From contig NZ_CP076413.1 of NCBI RefSeq assembly GCF_021173085.1, positions 1,550,001-1,614,000 of the forward strand: 64,000 nucleotides of DNA, read 5' to 3'. Positions 36,437 through 46,430 of this stretch are shown piece by piece. Within the stretch, counting starts at the first letter, position 1, and the number at the start of each line of letters is the position of its first letter. The stretch comes from Ralstonia wenshanensis. GTDB taxonomy: Bacteria; Pseudomonadota; Gammaproteobacteria; Burkholderiales; Burkholderiaceae. The position numbers and the translations under genes were made by a program. The notes under the pieces were generated by a model that saw only the letters and a program-made list of their open reading frames with translations, was not told the origin of the DNA and did not search any database.

Positions 36437-37767
36437 GGTTGCGGCTCCTGCAATGCGTGATCCCAAGCGGTGCGCAGCTTGCCAGCCGCGGCACGCAGGC
36501 CGAAGGCGCCCACCAGCCACAGCACGGCGGTAACGATCCACGGCTTGAAGGTATTCGGTTCGACAGACAGGCCAAACAGCGTGGCCACGCCACCCGAGGC
36601 GTCGTCCTGCACGGCGTAGATCATTTCCACGGTGGAAATCAACGCGACCAGCAGGATGATGGTCGGCACGATCGCCACACCGTAAGCCGGCAGCAGCGTC
36701 TTGAGCTTGCCGCGTCGAAGGATCGGCAGGTGCATGACCAGAAGACTGGCGATGCCGCCTGGCGCGTACATGACCATCAGCACAAAGAACAACCCCAAGT
36801 ACAGCAGCCACGCCTTGGTGATGCCCGACAGCGCCACGGTAAAGAACACCGTGAGCACCGCGCCGATGATCGGCCCGAAGAAGCCGCCCATGCCGCCAAT
36901 GAAGGCCGCCAGCAGCACCGAGCCCGAGCGCACTGCCGACACGTTCTCGGCCGTCACGATCTCAAAGTTGATGCAGGACAGTGCGCCGGCAATGCCCGCA
37001 AAAAACGCGGACAGGATCACCACCAGAAAGCGCACGCGCTGCGTGTTGTAGCCGATGAACTCCACACGCTCGGGGTTATCGCGCACGGCGTTGGCGATGC
37101 GGCCCAGCGGCGTTTGCGTCCACGCATACATCAGCGCCATCGAAATCAGGCACCACGCGGCGATCAGGTAATACACCTGGCGTCCCGGCCCGAACGTCAC
37201 GCCAAACAGCGCGTCGCCGATGCTGCGGTTCGTGGAGACACCGCCCTCGCCACCAAAGAAGTCCGGAAACATCAACGCGCTGGCAAACACCATCTCGCCG
37301 ATACCGAGCGTGATCATGGCGAACGTCGTGCCGGCCTTCTTGGTGGTGACGTAGCCGAAGATCACGCCGAACAGCGCGCCGCCCAAGCCGCCCGCAATGG
37401 GCAATAGCGCAACGGCGAGCGGACCGCCGATGCCCAGTGTCTGCATGGCGCCGATCTTGTTGAGCGCATGCACAGCCATGAAGGCGCCCAGGCCGGCGTA
37501 CACCGCGTGCCCGAACGACAGCATGCCGGACTGCCCCAGCAGCATGTTGTACGACAGCGCGAAGATGATCATGATGCCCATCTGCGAGAGGAGCGTGATC
37601 GCAAAACCCTGCGGCCAGATGAGCGGCAGCACGATCATCACGAGTGCAGTCGAACCCCAGAGCAGCCAGCGGGCAAGGTTGACCGGCTTGAATTTCATCG
37701 TCCGCGCCCGATCGTTGGGCGGCAACGCGGCTTGTTGTTGCGCTTGTTGGTGCATGGTGCGTTCCAT
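36433..37767 (-). CDS. livM: Branched-chain-type ABC transporter permease (LivM type) with C-terminal extension
   Basis: This permease has up to 444 residues and is about 100 longer than many LivM proteins. The LivM core is visible (MLLGQSGMLSFGHAVYAGLGAFM, ARAVRDNPERVEFIGYNTQRVR-type EAA region, GGMGGFFGPIIGAVL). The last 95 residues add two further hydrophobic helices (AIVPTIILLVALIS and PWIVTAVLWLVGAFGL). Alternative starts are 37767 and 37755. It follows livH directly and overlaps livG. Confidence 0.88.
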   Translation of the reverse strand: MERTMHQQAQQQAALPPNDRARTMKFKPVNLARWLLWGSTALVMIVLPLIWPQGFAITLLSQMGIMIIFALSYNMLLGQSGMLSFGHAVYAGLGAFMAVHALNKIGAMQTLGIGGPLAVALLPIAGGLGGALFGVIFGYVTTKKAGTTFAMITLGIGEMVFASALMFPDFFGGEGGVSTNRSIGDALFGVTFGPGRQVYYLIAAWCLISMALMYAWTQTPLGRIANAVRDNPERVEFIGYNTQRVRFLVVILSAFFAGIAGALSCINFEIVTAENVSAVRSGSVLLAAFIGGMGGFFGPIIGAVLTVFFTVALSGITKAWLLYLGLFFVLMVMYAPGGIASLLVMHLPILRRGKLKTLLPAYGVAIVPTIILLVALISTVEMIYAVQDDASGGVATLFGLSVEPNTFKPWIVTAVLWLVGAFGLRAAAGKLRTAWDHALQEPQP

Positions 37768-38715
37768 TTAGCTCTCCCGCGTTCCCATCAGCCCGCGCGG
37801 GCGGAAAATCAGCATCAGCACCAGCAGCAGATACGGCAGCACCGGTGCGACTTGCGCAATCGTCAGGTTCCAGACAGAGATGAGCGGCACGTCCGGATTG
37901 AGCGTGACGCCGATCTTCTCCAGCACGCTCGTCACTGAGATATCAAGCGTGACGGCAAAGGTCTGGATGCAGCCGATCAGCAGCGACGCGATGAACGCCC
38001 CCACCAGAGACCCCATGCCACCCACGACCGCCACTACGAAGACGATGGAGCCGACCGCTGCCGCCATCGATGGCTCGGTCACGAACGCATTGCCGCCAAT
38101 CACGCCCGCCAAGCCGGCCAGCGCACAGCCGCCGCCGAACACCAGCATGAACACGCGCGGCACGTTGTGGCCCAGCGCTTCGACCATGTCCGGATGCGTC
38201 AGCGCGGCTTGAATGACGAGCCCGATACGCGTGCGCGTGAGCAGCAGGAAGATGCCAACCAGCATCAGCAGCGACACCAGCATCATGAAGGCGCGGTACT
38301 TGGGGAACGACGAGGTGAACAGCGTGAACAGCGGGCCGTCCAGTGCGTCCGGCACGCGGTACGCCACGGCGGGCAGGCCCCATACCAGCTTCACGCCTTC
38401 TTCAATCAGATAGGCCAGACCGAAGGTAAACAGCAGTTCGGCGACATGGCCATAGCGGTGCACCGTGCGCAGGCCGTAGCGCTCGACCACGGCGCCCAGC
38501 GCACCCACGAGCAGCGGTGCCACGATCAGCGCGGCCCAGAAGCCCAGATAGCCGCTCACGACATAGGCGAAATACGCGCCCAGCATGTAGAAGCTGGCAT
38601 GCGCAAAATTGAGAACACCCATCATGCTGAAGATCAGCGTCAGGCCCGAAGACAACATGAACAGCAACAGCCCGTAGCTGATGCCATTCAAGAGATTGAT
38701 GACTAGAAATTCCAC
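37768..38715 (-). CDS. livH: Branched-chain-type ABC transporter permease (LivH type)
   Basis: This permease has 315 residues and about eight membrane helices. The hallmark region ISYGLLLFMLSSGLTLIFSMMGVLNFAHASFYMLGAY is at its start, and the loop facing the ATPase follows in the middle. I favour the GTG at 38715 with GGAAGGG a few bases upstream; an ATG 42 bases further upstream would add 14 unlikely residues. It lies first among the membrane subunits and precedes livM with no gap. Confidence 0.88.
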   Translation of the reverse strand: MEFLVINLLNGISYGLLLFMLSSGLTLIFSMMGVLNFAHASFYMLGAYFAYVVSGYLGFWAALIVAPLLVGALGAVVERYGLRTVHRYGHVAELLFTFGLAYLIEEGVKLVWGLPAVAYRVPDALDGPLFTLFTSSFPKYRAFMMLVSLLMLVGIFLLLTRTRIGLVIQAALTHPDMVEALGHNVPRVFMLVFGGGCALAGLAGVIGGNAFVTEPSMAAAVGSIVFVVAVVGGMGSLVGAFIASLLIGCIQTFAVTLDISVTSVLEKIGVTLNPDVPLISVWNLTIAQVAPVLPYLLLVLMLIFRPRGLMGTRES

Positions 38716-38841
38716 GCTGCAGCCCTTCCAGCAGATTCGGCGGAGCATGGGACGCACGCATCAATGCGTGGCCCACGGACTCCGTTTAAAACATCGCCGC
38801 ACGATAGCATCGGGCAGCCCTTCGGCACACCACCCGCGCCC

Positions 38842-40098
38842 TTACTGCGGACGCTTCATCTGGCAGGAGGTCGGCTGCGACGCGACGTACTGATCGAGCA
38901 CAGCGTCGGTCTTCCAGCCGTAGCCGGTGTTTTCCTGGTCGAACTTGACGTTCTTGCCGTTCGTCTTTTCCCAGGTGGCGATGTAGAGCGGCTGCTGGCC
39001 CTGGTGGTCAGACGCGCGCATCTCGAAGGTGCCGTTCAGGCTGTCGACCTTCATGCCTTCGAAGGCCTTGGCAACCTTGGCGGGCTCGACAGACTTGGTC
39101 TGCTTGATGGCCTTGGCCAGCATGGCGATGCCGGTATACGAGGCCATGAGGTAGTAATCGTCGTTGTACTTCTTTTTGTAGCCCTCGACGATATCGGCGC
39201 CCTTGAAGCCGTCGTTGTTGACGTTCCAGTAGCCCACGTACTTCACGTGATCTGCGCCTGCAGAACCCATCGCTGTCGGCACGCCCGTGGTCGAGGCGTA
39301 GTACGTATAGAAGTTCGCGTTCAAGCCTGCATCCTTGCCGGCCTTGATCAGCAGCGCCAGATCGCTGCCCCAGTTGCCGGTGATGACGGTATCGGCACCC
39401 GACGACTTGATCTTCGACACGTACGGCGAGAAGTCCTTCACCTGCGCCAGCGGGTGCAGGTCTTCACCCACGATCTCGATGTCCGGACGCTTGCGCTTGA
39501 GGTATTCCTTGGCCGCACGCGCCACCTGATGGCCGAACGAATAGTTCTGGTTGATCAGGTAGACCTTCTTGACCTTGGGATCCTTCGCCAGGAAGCTGGT
39601 CAGCGCTTCCATCTTCATGTCGGAGTTGGCGTCCAGGCGGAAGTGCCAGTAATTGCACTTGCTGTTCGTCATATCCGGATCCACCGCAGCGTAGTTCAGG
39701 TAAACGATTTCCTTGCCCGGATTACGCTCGTTGTACTTGGCCACGGCATCTTCCAGCGCCATGCCGACGCTCGAGCCATTGCCCTGCACGATGTAATGGA
39801 TGCCCTGATCGGCCACCTGCTTGAGGGCCGTCAGGCTTTCCTGCGGCGAGAGCTTGTTGTCAAAGCCCACCACTTCGAACTTCGTGCCGTCGCCGGCCCA
39901 GTTCTTCTGCGTGGCGAGATCGGCGATGTACTGCCAGCTGCGCAACTGGTTCTGGCCCAGCGCACCCATCAGGCCGGACAACGGATCGATCCAGGCGATC
40001 TTCACGGTTTCGGCGGCGGACGATGCAGTGGGCAGGACTGCCCCACCGATTGCCGCAACACATGCAACAGCCACAACCAACGGACGGAACTTCGTCAT
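38842..40098 (-). CDS. livK: Branched-chain-type ABC transporter substrate-binding protein
   Basis: This periplasmic protein has 418 residues. A signal peptide ends near residue 28 (cut after SSA). The mature part begins with TVKIAWIDPLSGLMGALGQNQL, the LivJ/LivK receptor-type signature, then YIADLATQKNWAGDGTKFEVVGFDNK. The start at 40098 follows AAGGAGACACG. It heads livH-M-G-F and follows the acyl-CoA ligase gene, which suggests a carboxylic-acid ligand rather than leucine. The gene symbol is only by family. Confidence 0.85.
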   Translation of the reverse strand: MTKFRPLVVAVACVAAIGGAVLPTASSAAETVKIAWIDPLSGLMGALGQNQLRSWQYIADLATQKNWAGDGTKFEVVGFDNKLSPQESLTALKQVADQGIHYIVQGNGSSVGMALEDAVAKYNERNPGKEIVYLNYAAVDPDMTNSKCNYWHFRLDANSDMKMEALTSFLAKDPKVKKVYLINQNYSFGHQVARAAKEYLKRKRPDIEIVGEDLHPLAQVKDFSPYVSKIKSSGADTVITGNWGSDLALLIKAGKDAGLNANFYTYYASTTGVPTAMGSAGADHVKYVGYWNVNNDGFKGADIVEGYKKKYNDDYYLMASYTGIAMLAKAIKQTKSVEPAKVAKAFEGMKVDSLNGTFEMRASDHQGQQPLYIATWEKTNGKNVKFDQENTGYGWKTDAVLDQYVASQPTSCQMKRPQ

Positions 40099-40316
40099 GC
40101 GTGTCTCCTTCATGTGGTGGAGCCGCCGGCGAGTCACTCTCCGCGTGCCTCTGGTGGGCGTGCGGCTGCTTGCGTCTCCAGGTTGCAACGCGCCCGGGCT
40201 TCATCCCACCGCGTCGACGTGTCCGTCGCGCGGCGGCCGGCCCTGATCCGGTTGTCTTACGTCCGCCGTCCTCGTGCCGGGGTGACCCGTGCACGGGCGG
40301 CGGTTTCTATATGTAG

Positions 40317-41945
40317 CTAAGCCTGTACAGCGGGGAACTGATAATCCTTGAACTGCTCGCGCAGTTTCAGCTTCTGCATCTTGCCGGTGGCCGTGAGCGG
40401 AATTTCGGTGACGAACACCACGTCATCCGGAATCCACCACTTGGCGACCTTGCCTTCGAAGAACTTGAGCATCTCCTCGCGCGTGAGTTCCACACCGGGC
40501 TTCTTCATCACCACCAGCAGCGGGCGTTCGTCCCACTTGGGGTGATGGCATGCGATGCACGCGGCCATGTGCACGCCGGGGTGCGCAGCGGCCACGTTTT
40601 CCACATCGATGGACGAGATCCACTCGCCGCCGGACTTGATCACGTCCTTGCTGCGATCCGTGATCTGCATGTAGCCGTCGGCATCGATGTTCGCCACGTC
40701 ACCCGTGGGGAACCAGCCGTCGACCAGGGGCGACTTGTCGTTGCGGTAATAGCTCTGGATCGTCCACGGTCCGCGCACGTAGAGATCGCCAAAGGCCTTG
40801 CCGTCCCACGGCAGTTCTTGGCCTTCAGCATCGACGATCTTCATTTCGACGCCGTAGATGGCGCGGCCTTGGCGCTCGAGCACGTGCTGCTTGGCCTCAT
40901 CGGGCAGATCAGCATGCTTGCCCATCAGCTTGCACGTGGTGCCCAGTGGTGACATCTCGGTCATGCCCCACGCATGGATGACTTCCACGTCCAGTTCCTT
41001 GAGCGTGCGGATCATGGCCGGCGGCGCAGCCGAACCGCCAATCACGGTCTTGCGGAACGTCGAGAATTTCAGCTTGTTGGCCTGCACGTGTTGCAGCAAG
41101 CCTAGCCACACGGTCGGCACGCCGGCGGAGAACGTCACCTTCTCCTGCTCGAATAGCTCATACAGCGAGGCGCCATCCAATTTCGGCCCCGGGAAGACCA
41201 GCTTGGCACCCACCAACGGCACCGAATACGGCAGCCCCCAGGCGTTGACGTGGAACATCGGTACCACCGGCAGGATCACGTCCTGCGCCGAGCACCCAAG
41301 GGCATCAGGCAATGCTGACGCATATGAATGCAGCACCGTGGATCGATGCGAATACAACGCGCCCTTCGGGTTGCCCGTGGTGCCCGACGTGTAGCACAGG
41401 CCGGCTGCGGTGTTCTCGTCGAACTGCGGCCAGGTGTAGTCGGCGCTTTGCGCGTCCAGCAGCTCTTCGTAGCAGAGCATCGGCACACTGGAGGTAGGCA
41501 TGTGCGCGCGATCGGTCATTGCCACCCAGCCCTTCACGTTCGGGCAATGCGGTGCAATGCCCTCGATGAGCGGCACGAACGTCAGGTCGAAGAAGACGTA
41601 CTGATCTTCAGCGTGATTGACGATGTAGGCGATCTGGTCCGGAAACAGCCGCGGGTTGATGGTGTGGCACACCGAGCCCGAACCAGACACGCCGTAATAG
41701 ATTTCAAGGTGGCGATAGCCGTTCCAGGCCAGCGTACCGACGCGCTCGCCGGGCTGCACACCGAGTGCGGCCAGCGCATTTGCCAGTTGCTTGGAGCGGT
41801 CTCGCACTTGCCGGTACGTGGTGCGATGGATATCGCCCTCGACACGGCGCGACACGACTTCAGTCGAACCGGAATTGCGCGCTGCATGTTCGATGATGGT
41901 CGAGACGAGCAAAGGGGCGCTCATCATTTGTCCCATCAGGGCCAT
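40317..41945 (-). CDS. Acyl-CoA synthetase (AlkK/DmdB-type AMP-dependent ligase)
   Basis: This enzyme activates a fatty or short-chain carboxylic acid to its CoA ester. It has 542 residues. The AMP-binding motif is [17 protein letters not shown] (near residue 180), followed by [41 protein letters not shown] and the C-terminal Lys in [13 protein letters not shown]. The start at 41945 uses an AGGAGACACC ribosome-binding site; an upstream in-frame start lacks one. It is 218 bases from the transporter genes and reads in the same direction, so import and activation of one substrate is likely. Confidence 0.9.
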   Translation of the reverse strand: MALMGQMMSAPLLVSTIIEHAARNSGSTEVVSRRVEGDIHRTTYRQVRDRSKQLANALAALGVQPGERVGTLAWNGYRHLEIYYGVSGSGSVCHTINPRLFPDQIAYIVNHAEDQYVFFDLTFVPLIEGIAPHCPNVKGWVAMTDRAHMPTSSVPMLCYEELLDAQSADYTWPQFDENTAAGLCYTSGTTGNPKGALYSHRSTVLHSYASALPDALGCSAQDVILPVVPMFHVNAWGLPYSVPLVGAKLVFPGPKLDGASLYELFEQEKVTFSAGVPTVWLGLLQHVQANKLKFSTFRKTVIGGSAAPPAMIRTLKELDVEVIHAWGMTEMSPLGTTCKLMGKHADLPDEAKQHVLERQGRAIYGVEMKIVDAEGQELPWDGKAFGDLYVRGPWTIQSYYRNDKSPLVDGWFPTGDVANIDADGYMQITDRSKDVIKSGGEWISSIDVENVAAAHPGVHMAACIACHHPKWDERPLLVVMKKPGVELTREEMLKFFEGKVAKWWIPDDVVFVTEIPLTATGKMQKLKLREQFKDYQFPAVQA

Positions 41946-42289
41946 GGTGTCTCCTAGAAAAAACTGAACAACCGTTCTATTTTTTGGCCGATTGTTCCCG
42001 TGATCGCCAAGCACGTCAACGGGATATTGTTGTGCGCTGCCACATCGGCCCCCATGTTTACCCGGCCATCTGAAAAACCGTGCGAATCGTTGTGGTGCAA
42101 GGGTTCGCAGGCTGCAGCTTTCTTTACTCGCAAGTACAATACGCGATAGCGTTGCTGCGTCTCAACATGGCGTTTTCCCCTACGTAAAGCGTATTTTGCT
42201 GCGCTGCAAAGCGCACAACGTTTGAAGGTTCGGCACTGTTTTTGCGCCGTTTCCTGTGCTATCGGCCGCCTGCCCTGCCGCCCCACCCT
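41946..42289. promoter_or_regulatory. 344-bp divergent region between acyl-CoA ligase gene and selO
   Basis: This stretch holds no convincing gene. It has the ligase leader and the operator relative at 41966-41977. Further on it is more AT-rich than its surroundings and presumably carries the selO promoter. Confidence 0.5.
41966..41977. promoter_or_regulatory. Copy of the GAACGATCGTTC operator before the acyl-CoA ligase gene
   Basis: GAACAACCGTTC matches GAACGATCGTTC at 10 of 12 positions and shares the flanks (AACT before, TA after) with the copy at 16241. It starts 21 bases upstream of the ligase start codon, where it could block transcription. Confidence 0.5.
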
Positions 42290-43879
42290 ATGACTTCTTC
42301 CCCTGCCGCCTTGCCTGACGATTCCCTTGCGAGCCCTTTCGACTGGCCCGGCCGCCCCGCCGCGGCCGCTGGTTTTTCTGGGCTTGGCGAACGCTTTCTG
42401 ACGCGCCTGCCGCCCATGCCCATGCCTTCAGGGCCGATCGGCACGCCGTATCTCGTGGGTTTTTCACCAGACGCTGCAGCGTCGCTTGGCATCTCGCGGG
42501 CGGAACTTGACACCCCCGCAGGGCTGGCTGTCTTTACCGGTAACGCCGTCGCCCCCTGGAGCGATCCGCTTGCCACCGTCTATTCAGGCCACCAGTTCGG
42601 CGTGTGGGCTGGCCAACTGGGCGATGGCCGCGCGCTGTTGCTGGCCGAGCTGCAGACCGCCGAAGGCCCCTGCGAAGTCCAGCTCAAAGGTGCCGGCCGT
42701 ACGCCATATTCGCGTATGGGCGACGGGCGCGCCGTGCTGCGCTCGTCCATCCGCGAGTTTTTGTGCTCGGAAGCCATGGCAGGCCTCGGCATTCCAACCA
42801 CACGCGCCCTGTGCGTGACCGGCGCCGACGCCCCCATTCGCCGCGAAGAGATCGAAACCGCCGCCGTTGTCACGCGCCTCGCGCCGTCGTTCGTACGCTT
42901 TGGCCACTTCGAGCACTTTTCGGCCAGCGAACAATTGCCCCAGCTTCGCGCACTTGCCGATTACGTCATCGACCGCTTCTACCCCGCCTGCCGCAGCGAG
43001 CCGCAACCGTATCTCGCCCTGCTGCGTGAACTCGCCCGCCGCACCGCCGAACTGATGGCGGACTGGCAAGCCGTTGGCTTTTGCCACGGCGTGATGAACA
43101 CCGACAACATGTCGATCCTCGGTCTCACGCTCGACTACGGCCCGTTCGGCTTCCTGGATGGTTTCAACGCCAACCACATCTGCAACCACTCCGACACCGG
43201 CGGCCGTTACGCCTACGCTCAGCAGCCACAGATCGGCTACTGGAACCTGTTCTGCCTCGCGCAGGCGTTGCTGCCGCTGTTCGGCGAAGATCCCGACGTT
43301 TTCGTCAACTTGAGCGACGAAGCACAGGCGCAACCCGCGATCGACGCCGCGCAAAACGTATTGCTCACCTACCGCGACGTCTACGGCGCCGCTTTCTACG
43401 CACGTTATCGCGCCAAGCTGGGCCTCTCCACCGCGCAGGACGAAGACGAAACGCTGTTCGGCGACCTCTTCAAGCTGCTGCACACACAACGCACCGATTA
43501 CACGCTGTTCTTCCGCCACCTTGCCGACGTGCGCCGTGACGACACGCCCGCCGCGGCAGAAGCGCGCACCGTGCGCGATTTCTTCTTCGACCGCGCAGCC
43601 GCAGACGTGTGGCTTGCTGCCTATCGCCAGCGCTTGCAGGCCGAACCGCAATCCGACGACCAGCGCGCGGCAGCCATGCACCGCGTCAACCCGAAATACG
43701 TGCTGCGCAACCACCTGGCTGAAATCGCCATCCGCCGCGCCAAGGAAAAGGATTTCTCCGAAGTTGAAAACCTGCGCGCCGTGCTGGCCCGCCCGTTTGA
43801 CGACCACCCTGGCTTCGAGCACTACGCGCAGCCTGCGCCCGATTGGGCGTCGTCGCTGGAAGTGAGCTGCTCGTCGTAA
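42290..43879 (+). CDS. selO: Protein adenylyltransferase SelO (YdiU)
   Basis: SelO is a pseudokinase-fold enzyme that transfers AMP to protein hydroxyls. The protein has 529 residues. Family blocks are intact: [46 protein letters not shown] and [16 protein letters not shown], which contains the metal-binding Asn. The C-terminal EVSCSS keeps a cysteine at the position corresponding to the eukaryotic selenocysteine, as in E. coli. The gene lies just before msrB, consistent with a redox-stress role. Confidence 0.92.
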   Translation: MTSSPAALPDDSLASPFDWPGRPAAAAGFSGLGERFLTRLPPMPMPSGPIGTPYLVGFSPDAAASLGISRAELDTPAGLAVFTGNAVAPWSDPLATVYSGHQFGVWAGQLGDGRALLLAELQTAEGPCEVQLKGAGRTPYSRMGDGRAVLRSSIREFLCSEAMAGLGIPTTRALCVTGADAPIRREEIETAAVVTRLAPSFVRFGHFEHFSASEQLPQLRALADYVIDRFYPACRSEPQPYLALLRELARRTAELMADWQAVGFCHGVMNTDNMSILGLTLDYGPFGFLDGFNANHICNHSDTGGRYAYAQQPQIGYWNLFCLAQALLPLFGEDPDVFVNLSDEAQAQPAIDAAQNVLLTYRDVYGAAFYARYRAKLGLSTAQDEDETLFGDLFKLLHTQRTDYTLFFRHLADVRRDDTPAAAEARTVRDFFFDRAAADVWLAAYRQRLQAEPQSDDQRAAAMHRVNPKYVLRNHLAEIAIRRAKEKDFSEVENLRAVLARPFDDHPGFEHYAQPAPDWASSLEVSCSS

Positions 43880-44038
43880 TCCGGCATGCCGACATGCAGG
43901 CAGGCGTGATGCGCCGGAACTGACACCGTGCTCTAATCCGCGCCTGTCAGGATTACCGCAGCAGCACGACAAAACAACGTCAGCCGCCCGATCGCTTCCA
44001 TCCCGCGGTTGCCGAATCCAACAAGGAGTCTCATCACC

Positions 44039-44425
44039 ATGACCGTCACGAAGTCCGACGCCGAATGGCGCGACCAACTCTCCGACATCGAATACCGCGT
44101 CACCCGCGAAGCCGCCACCGAACGCCCCTTCACAGGCAAGTACTGGGACCACTGGGACCGGGGCGTCTACAACTGCGTCTGCTGCGGCACGCCGCTGTTT
44201 GAATCGTCGACCAAGTTTGATGCCGGTTGCGGCTGGCCGAGCTATTTCCAGCCCATCAACGGCGAGGTGATCGCCGAGAAAACCGACCGCTCGCACGGCA
44301 TGCTGCGCATCGAAGTGCAGTGCAAGAACTGCGGCGCGCACCTTGGCCACGTGTTCGAAGATGGCCCTGCGCCCACCGGCCTGCGGTATTGCATCAACTC
44401 GGCTGCGCTAAAATTCGGCGATTGA
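44039..44425 (+). CDS. msrB: Peptide methionine-(R)-S-oxide reductase
   Basis: This enzyme reduces methionine-R-sulfoxide in proteins. It has 128 residues. Two CxxC zinc-binding pairs are present (CVCC, CKNC), and the catalytic Cys is in RYCINSAAL near the C-terminus. The W and G residues of [11 protein letters not shown] are in place. The start at 44039 is followed by normal family sequence. It is upstream of yciB with a 34-base gap. Presence beside selO suggests a shared oxidative-stress theme. Confidence 0.94.
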   Translation: MTVTKSDAEWRDQLSDIEYRVTREAATERPFTGKYWDHWDRGVYNCVCCGTPLFESSTKFDAGCGWPSYFQPINGEVIAEKTDRSHGMLRIEVQCKNCGAHLGHVFEDGPAPTGLRYCINSAALKFGD

Positions 44426-44459
44426 TCTTCCGCACCTGCCCGCCTAAGCGCGTTCCCGC

Positions 44460-45032
44460 ATGAAATTCCTGTTCGATCTGTTCCCGGTCATCCTGTTCTT
44501 CGCTGCCTTCAAGGTGGCCGGTATTTATGTGGCGACCACCGTCGCGATGGTCGCCACCGTGCTGCAGATCGCCTGGGTGTGGTTCAAGCACCGCAAGGTC
44601 GACGCCATGCAGTGGCTGTCGCTGCTCATCATCGGCGTGTTTGGCGGCGCCACGCTTATCTTCCACAACGAGACCTTCATCAAGTGGAAGCCTACGGTGC
44701 TGTACTGGCTGTTTGGCGTGGTGCTGCTGGGCAGCGTGGTGTTCGTTCGCAAGAACCTCATCCGCGCCATGATGGAGCAGCAGGTTTCGCTGCCCGATCC
44801 GCTCTGGGCCCGTCTGAACCTGGTGTGGGCGGCGTTCTTCCTGGCCATGGGCTGCCTGAACCTCTACGTGGCCTACAACTTCGACACCGACGTGTGGGTC
44901 AACTTCAAGCTGTTCGGCTCGATGGGCCTGATGGTGGTCTTCATCCTCGTGCAGAGTGTCTGGCTGGCGCGCCACATGCAGGAGCGCCCCGCCAATGCGG
45001 CCAACGACGCCAACATCGGAGACGACCGCTAA
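44460..45032 (+). CDS. yciB: Septation-related inner-membrane protein YciB
   Basis: The protein has 190 residues with about five membrane helices. [23 protein letters not shown] at the N-terminus and [21 protein letters not shown] are the family blocks. YciB (IspZ) is linked to envelope integrity and interacts with division and elongation proteins. Its stop TAA overlaps the bolA ATG by one base, indicating coupling. The order msrB-yciB-bolA-ppi is conserved in related bacteria. Confidence 0.9.
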   Translation: MKFLFDLFPVILFFAAFKVAGIYVATTVAMVATVLQIAWVWFKHRKVDAMQWLSLLIIGVFGGATLIFHNETFIKWKPTVLYWLFGVVLLGSVVFVRKNLIRAMMEQQVSLPDPLWARLNLVWAAFFLAMGCLNLYVAYNFDTDVWVNFKLFGSMGLMVVFILVQSVWLARHMQERPANAANDANIGDDR

Positions 45033-45304
45033 TGGCTGCCGATCCGCGAGAAATCGAACGCCTTCTGCGCGAGGCGTTTCAGCCCGCCCACCTCGTCGTG
45101 GAAGACGACAGTGCCAAGCACGCCGGACACGCCGGCGCGGCCTCCGGCGGCGGACATTACAACGTCGAAATTGTCAGCGCGGCCTTTGCCGGCAAGAACC
45201 GTTTGGCGCGTCATCGCATGGTGTATGATGCGCTGCACACGCTGTGGCCGGCGGCAATTCATGCCCTGGCGATCCGCGCGGTCACTCCCGAAGAAAACAC
45301 GTAA
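45032..45304 (+). CDS. bolA: BolA-family protein
   Basis: This small protein has 90 residues with the class II KH-like fold of BolA. The conserved HYNVEIVSAAFAGKNRLARHRMVYDAL block contains the likely glutaredoxin/Fe-S ligand His residues. It probably regulates iron or stress responses with a monothiol glutaredoxin. The N-terminal linker contains an unusually His/Gly/Ala-rich stretch (KHAGHAGAASGGGHY). It is translationally coupled to yciB. Confidence 0.92.
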   Translation: MAADPREIERLLREAFQPAHLVVEDDSAKHAGHAGAASGGGHYNVEIVSAAFAGKNRLARHRMVYDALHTLWPAAIHALAIRAVTPEENT

Positions 45305-45346
45305 GCGCATTCCACGCTCACTCGTCCTTCCCTCGAACGCAATCCC

Positions 45347-46144
45347 ATGAAGATTTCCAGCCTCACTGCCAGCCTGCTGGCTGTTGCCTTTGCTGCGACC
45401 GTTGCTCCCGCTATGGCGCAAAACGCCGCGGTGGTCAACGGCAAAGCCATCCCGAGCGCCAAGGTGGACGCGCTGATCAAGAAGTCGGGCCAGCCCGAAT
45501 CGCCCGAGCTGCGTGCCAAGGCCCGCGACATGCTGGTCGACCGTGAACTGATCGAGCAGGACGCCGCCAAGCGCGGCCTGCTGGAACGCGACGACATTCA
45601 GGAACAGCTGGCATCGGCCCGCCTGAACGTGCTCGTGGCCGCCGAGTTCGAAGACTACGTCAAGAACAGCCCCGCCACCGAAGAAGAGCTGCACAAGCAG
45701 TACGACAAGATCAAGGCGCAGTTCGGCAACGGCAAGGAATACCACGCCCACCACATCCTGGTGGATAAGGAAGCCGACGCAAAGGCCATCATTGCCAAGC
45801 TGAAGGCCGGCGCCAAGTTTGAAGACATCGCCAAGGCGCAATCGAAGGACAAGGGATCGGGCGCCAACGGCGGCGACCTGGACTGGGCGAACCCGGGCAC
45901 CTACGTGCCGGAATTCTCGGCCGCGCTCACCAGCCTGAAGAAGGGCCAGATCACCCAGACGCCGGTCAAGACGCAATTCGGCTGGCACGTGATCCGCCTG
46001 GACGACACGCGCGACGCGAAGATCCCGTCGTACGAAGACGTCAAACCGCAACTGCTTGAAATGATGATGGGCGACCAGAACTGGCAACGCAGCAAGTTCC
46101 AGGCGATGCTGAAAGACCTGCGCGAAAAAGCGAAGATCCAGTAA
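45347..46144 (+). CDS. Parvulin-type peptidyl-prolyl isomerase, exported (PpiC/SurA-like)
   Basis: The protein has 265 residues with a signal peptide cut after AMA near residue 25. A SurA_N-like helical region (residues 28-115) is followed by one rotamase domain (EYHAHHILVDKEADAKAI, then GGDLDW and TQFGWHVIRLDD). It folds or escorts outer-membrane proteins in the periplasm. A strong terminator follows. The order after bolA is common in betaproteobacteria. Confidence 0.92.
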   Translation: MKISSLTASLLAVAFAATVAPAMAQNAAVVNGKAIPSAKVDALIKKSGQPESPELRAKARDMLVDRELIEQDAAKRGLLERDDIQEQLASARLNVLVAAEFEDYVKNSPATEEELHKQYDKIKAQFGNGKEYHAHHILVDKEADAKAIIAKLKAGAKFEDIAKAQSKDKGSGANGGDLDWANPGTYVPEFSAALTSLKKGQITQTPVKTQFGWHVIRLDDTRDAKIPSYEDVKPQLLEMMMGDQNWQRSKFQAMLKDLREKAKIQ

Positions 46145-46165
46145 GCAGCGGCCCGTTGGGGCAGT

Positions 46166-46192
46166 AAAAAAAGGGGCCTCGTGCCCCTTTTT
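46166..46192 (+). terminator. Rho-independent terminator after the parvulin gene
   Basis: AAAAAGGGGC (46168-46177) pairs with GCCCCTTTTT (46183-46192) around the CTCGT loop, with the T-run in the 3' arm. It lies 22 bases past the stop codon. The mirror-image A-tract could also terminate transcription from the other side. Confidence 0.85.
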
Positions 46193-46430
46193 GATTTGAT
46201 GGCTGCGTTGCATCGCACGCAACCGGAATCCCCTTTCCTGCCCCCGAGTTCTTTTGAAGTGTTTGCTGAAAAGCATTGCGATTTGTCCCATAATGTGCGC
46301 CCACGTGCGCCGGCATTGCACTGCTTCGGTGCGCTCAAGAATCGAGAGTCTGAAAAATCAACCACGCCGGCACGGGCATATCCCGCTCGCCGCCAGAGCG
46401 AAACCACCCAAAAGGCAACAGGAGGTCCTT

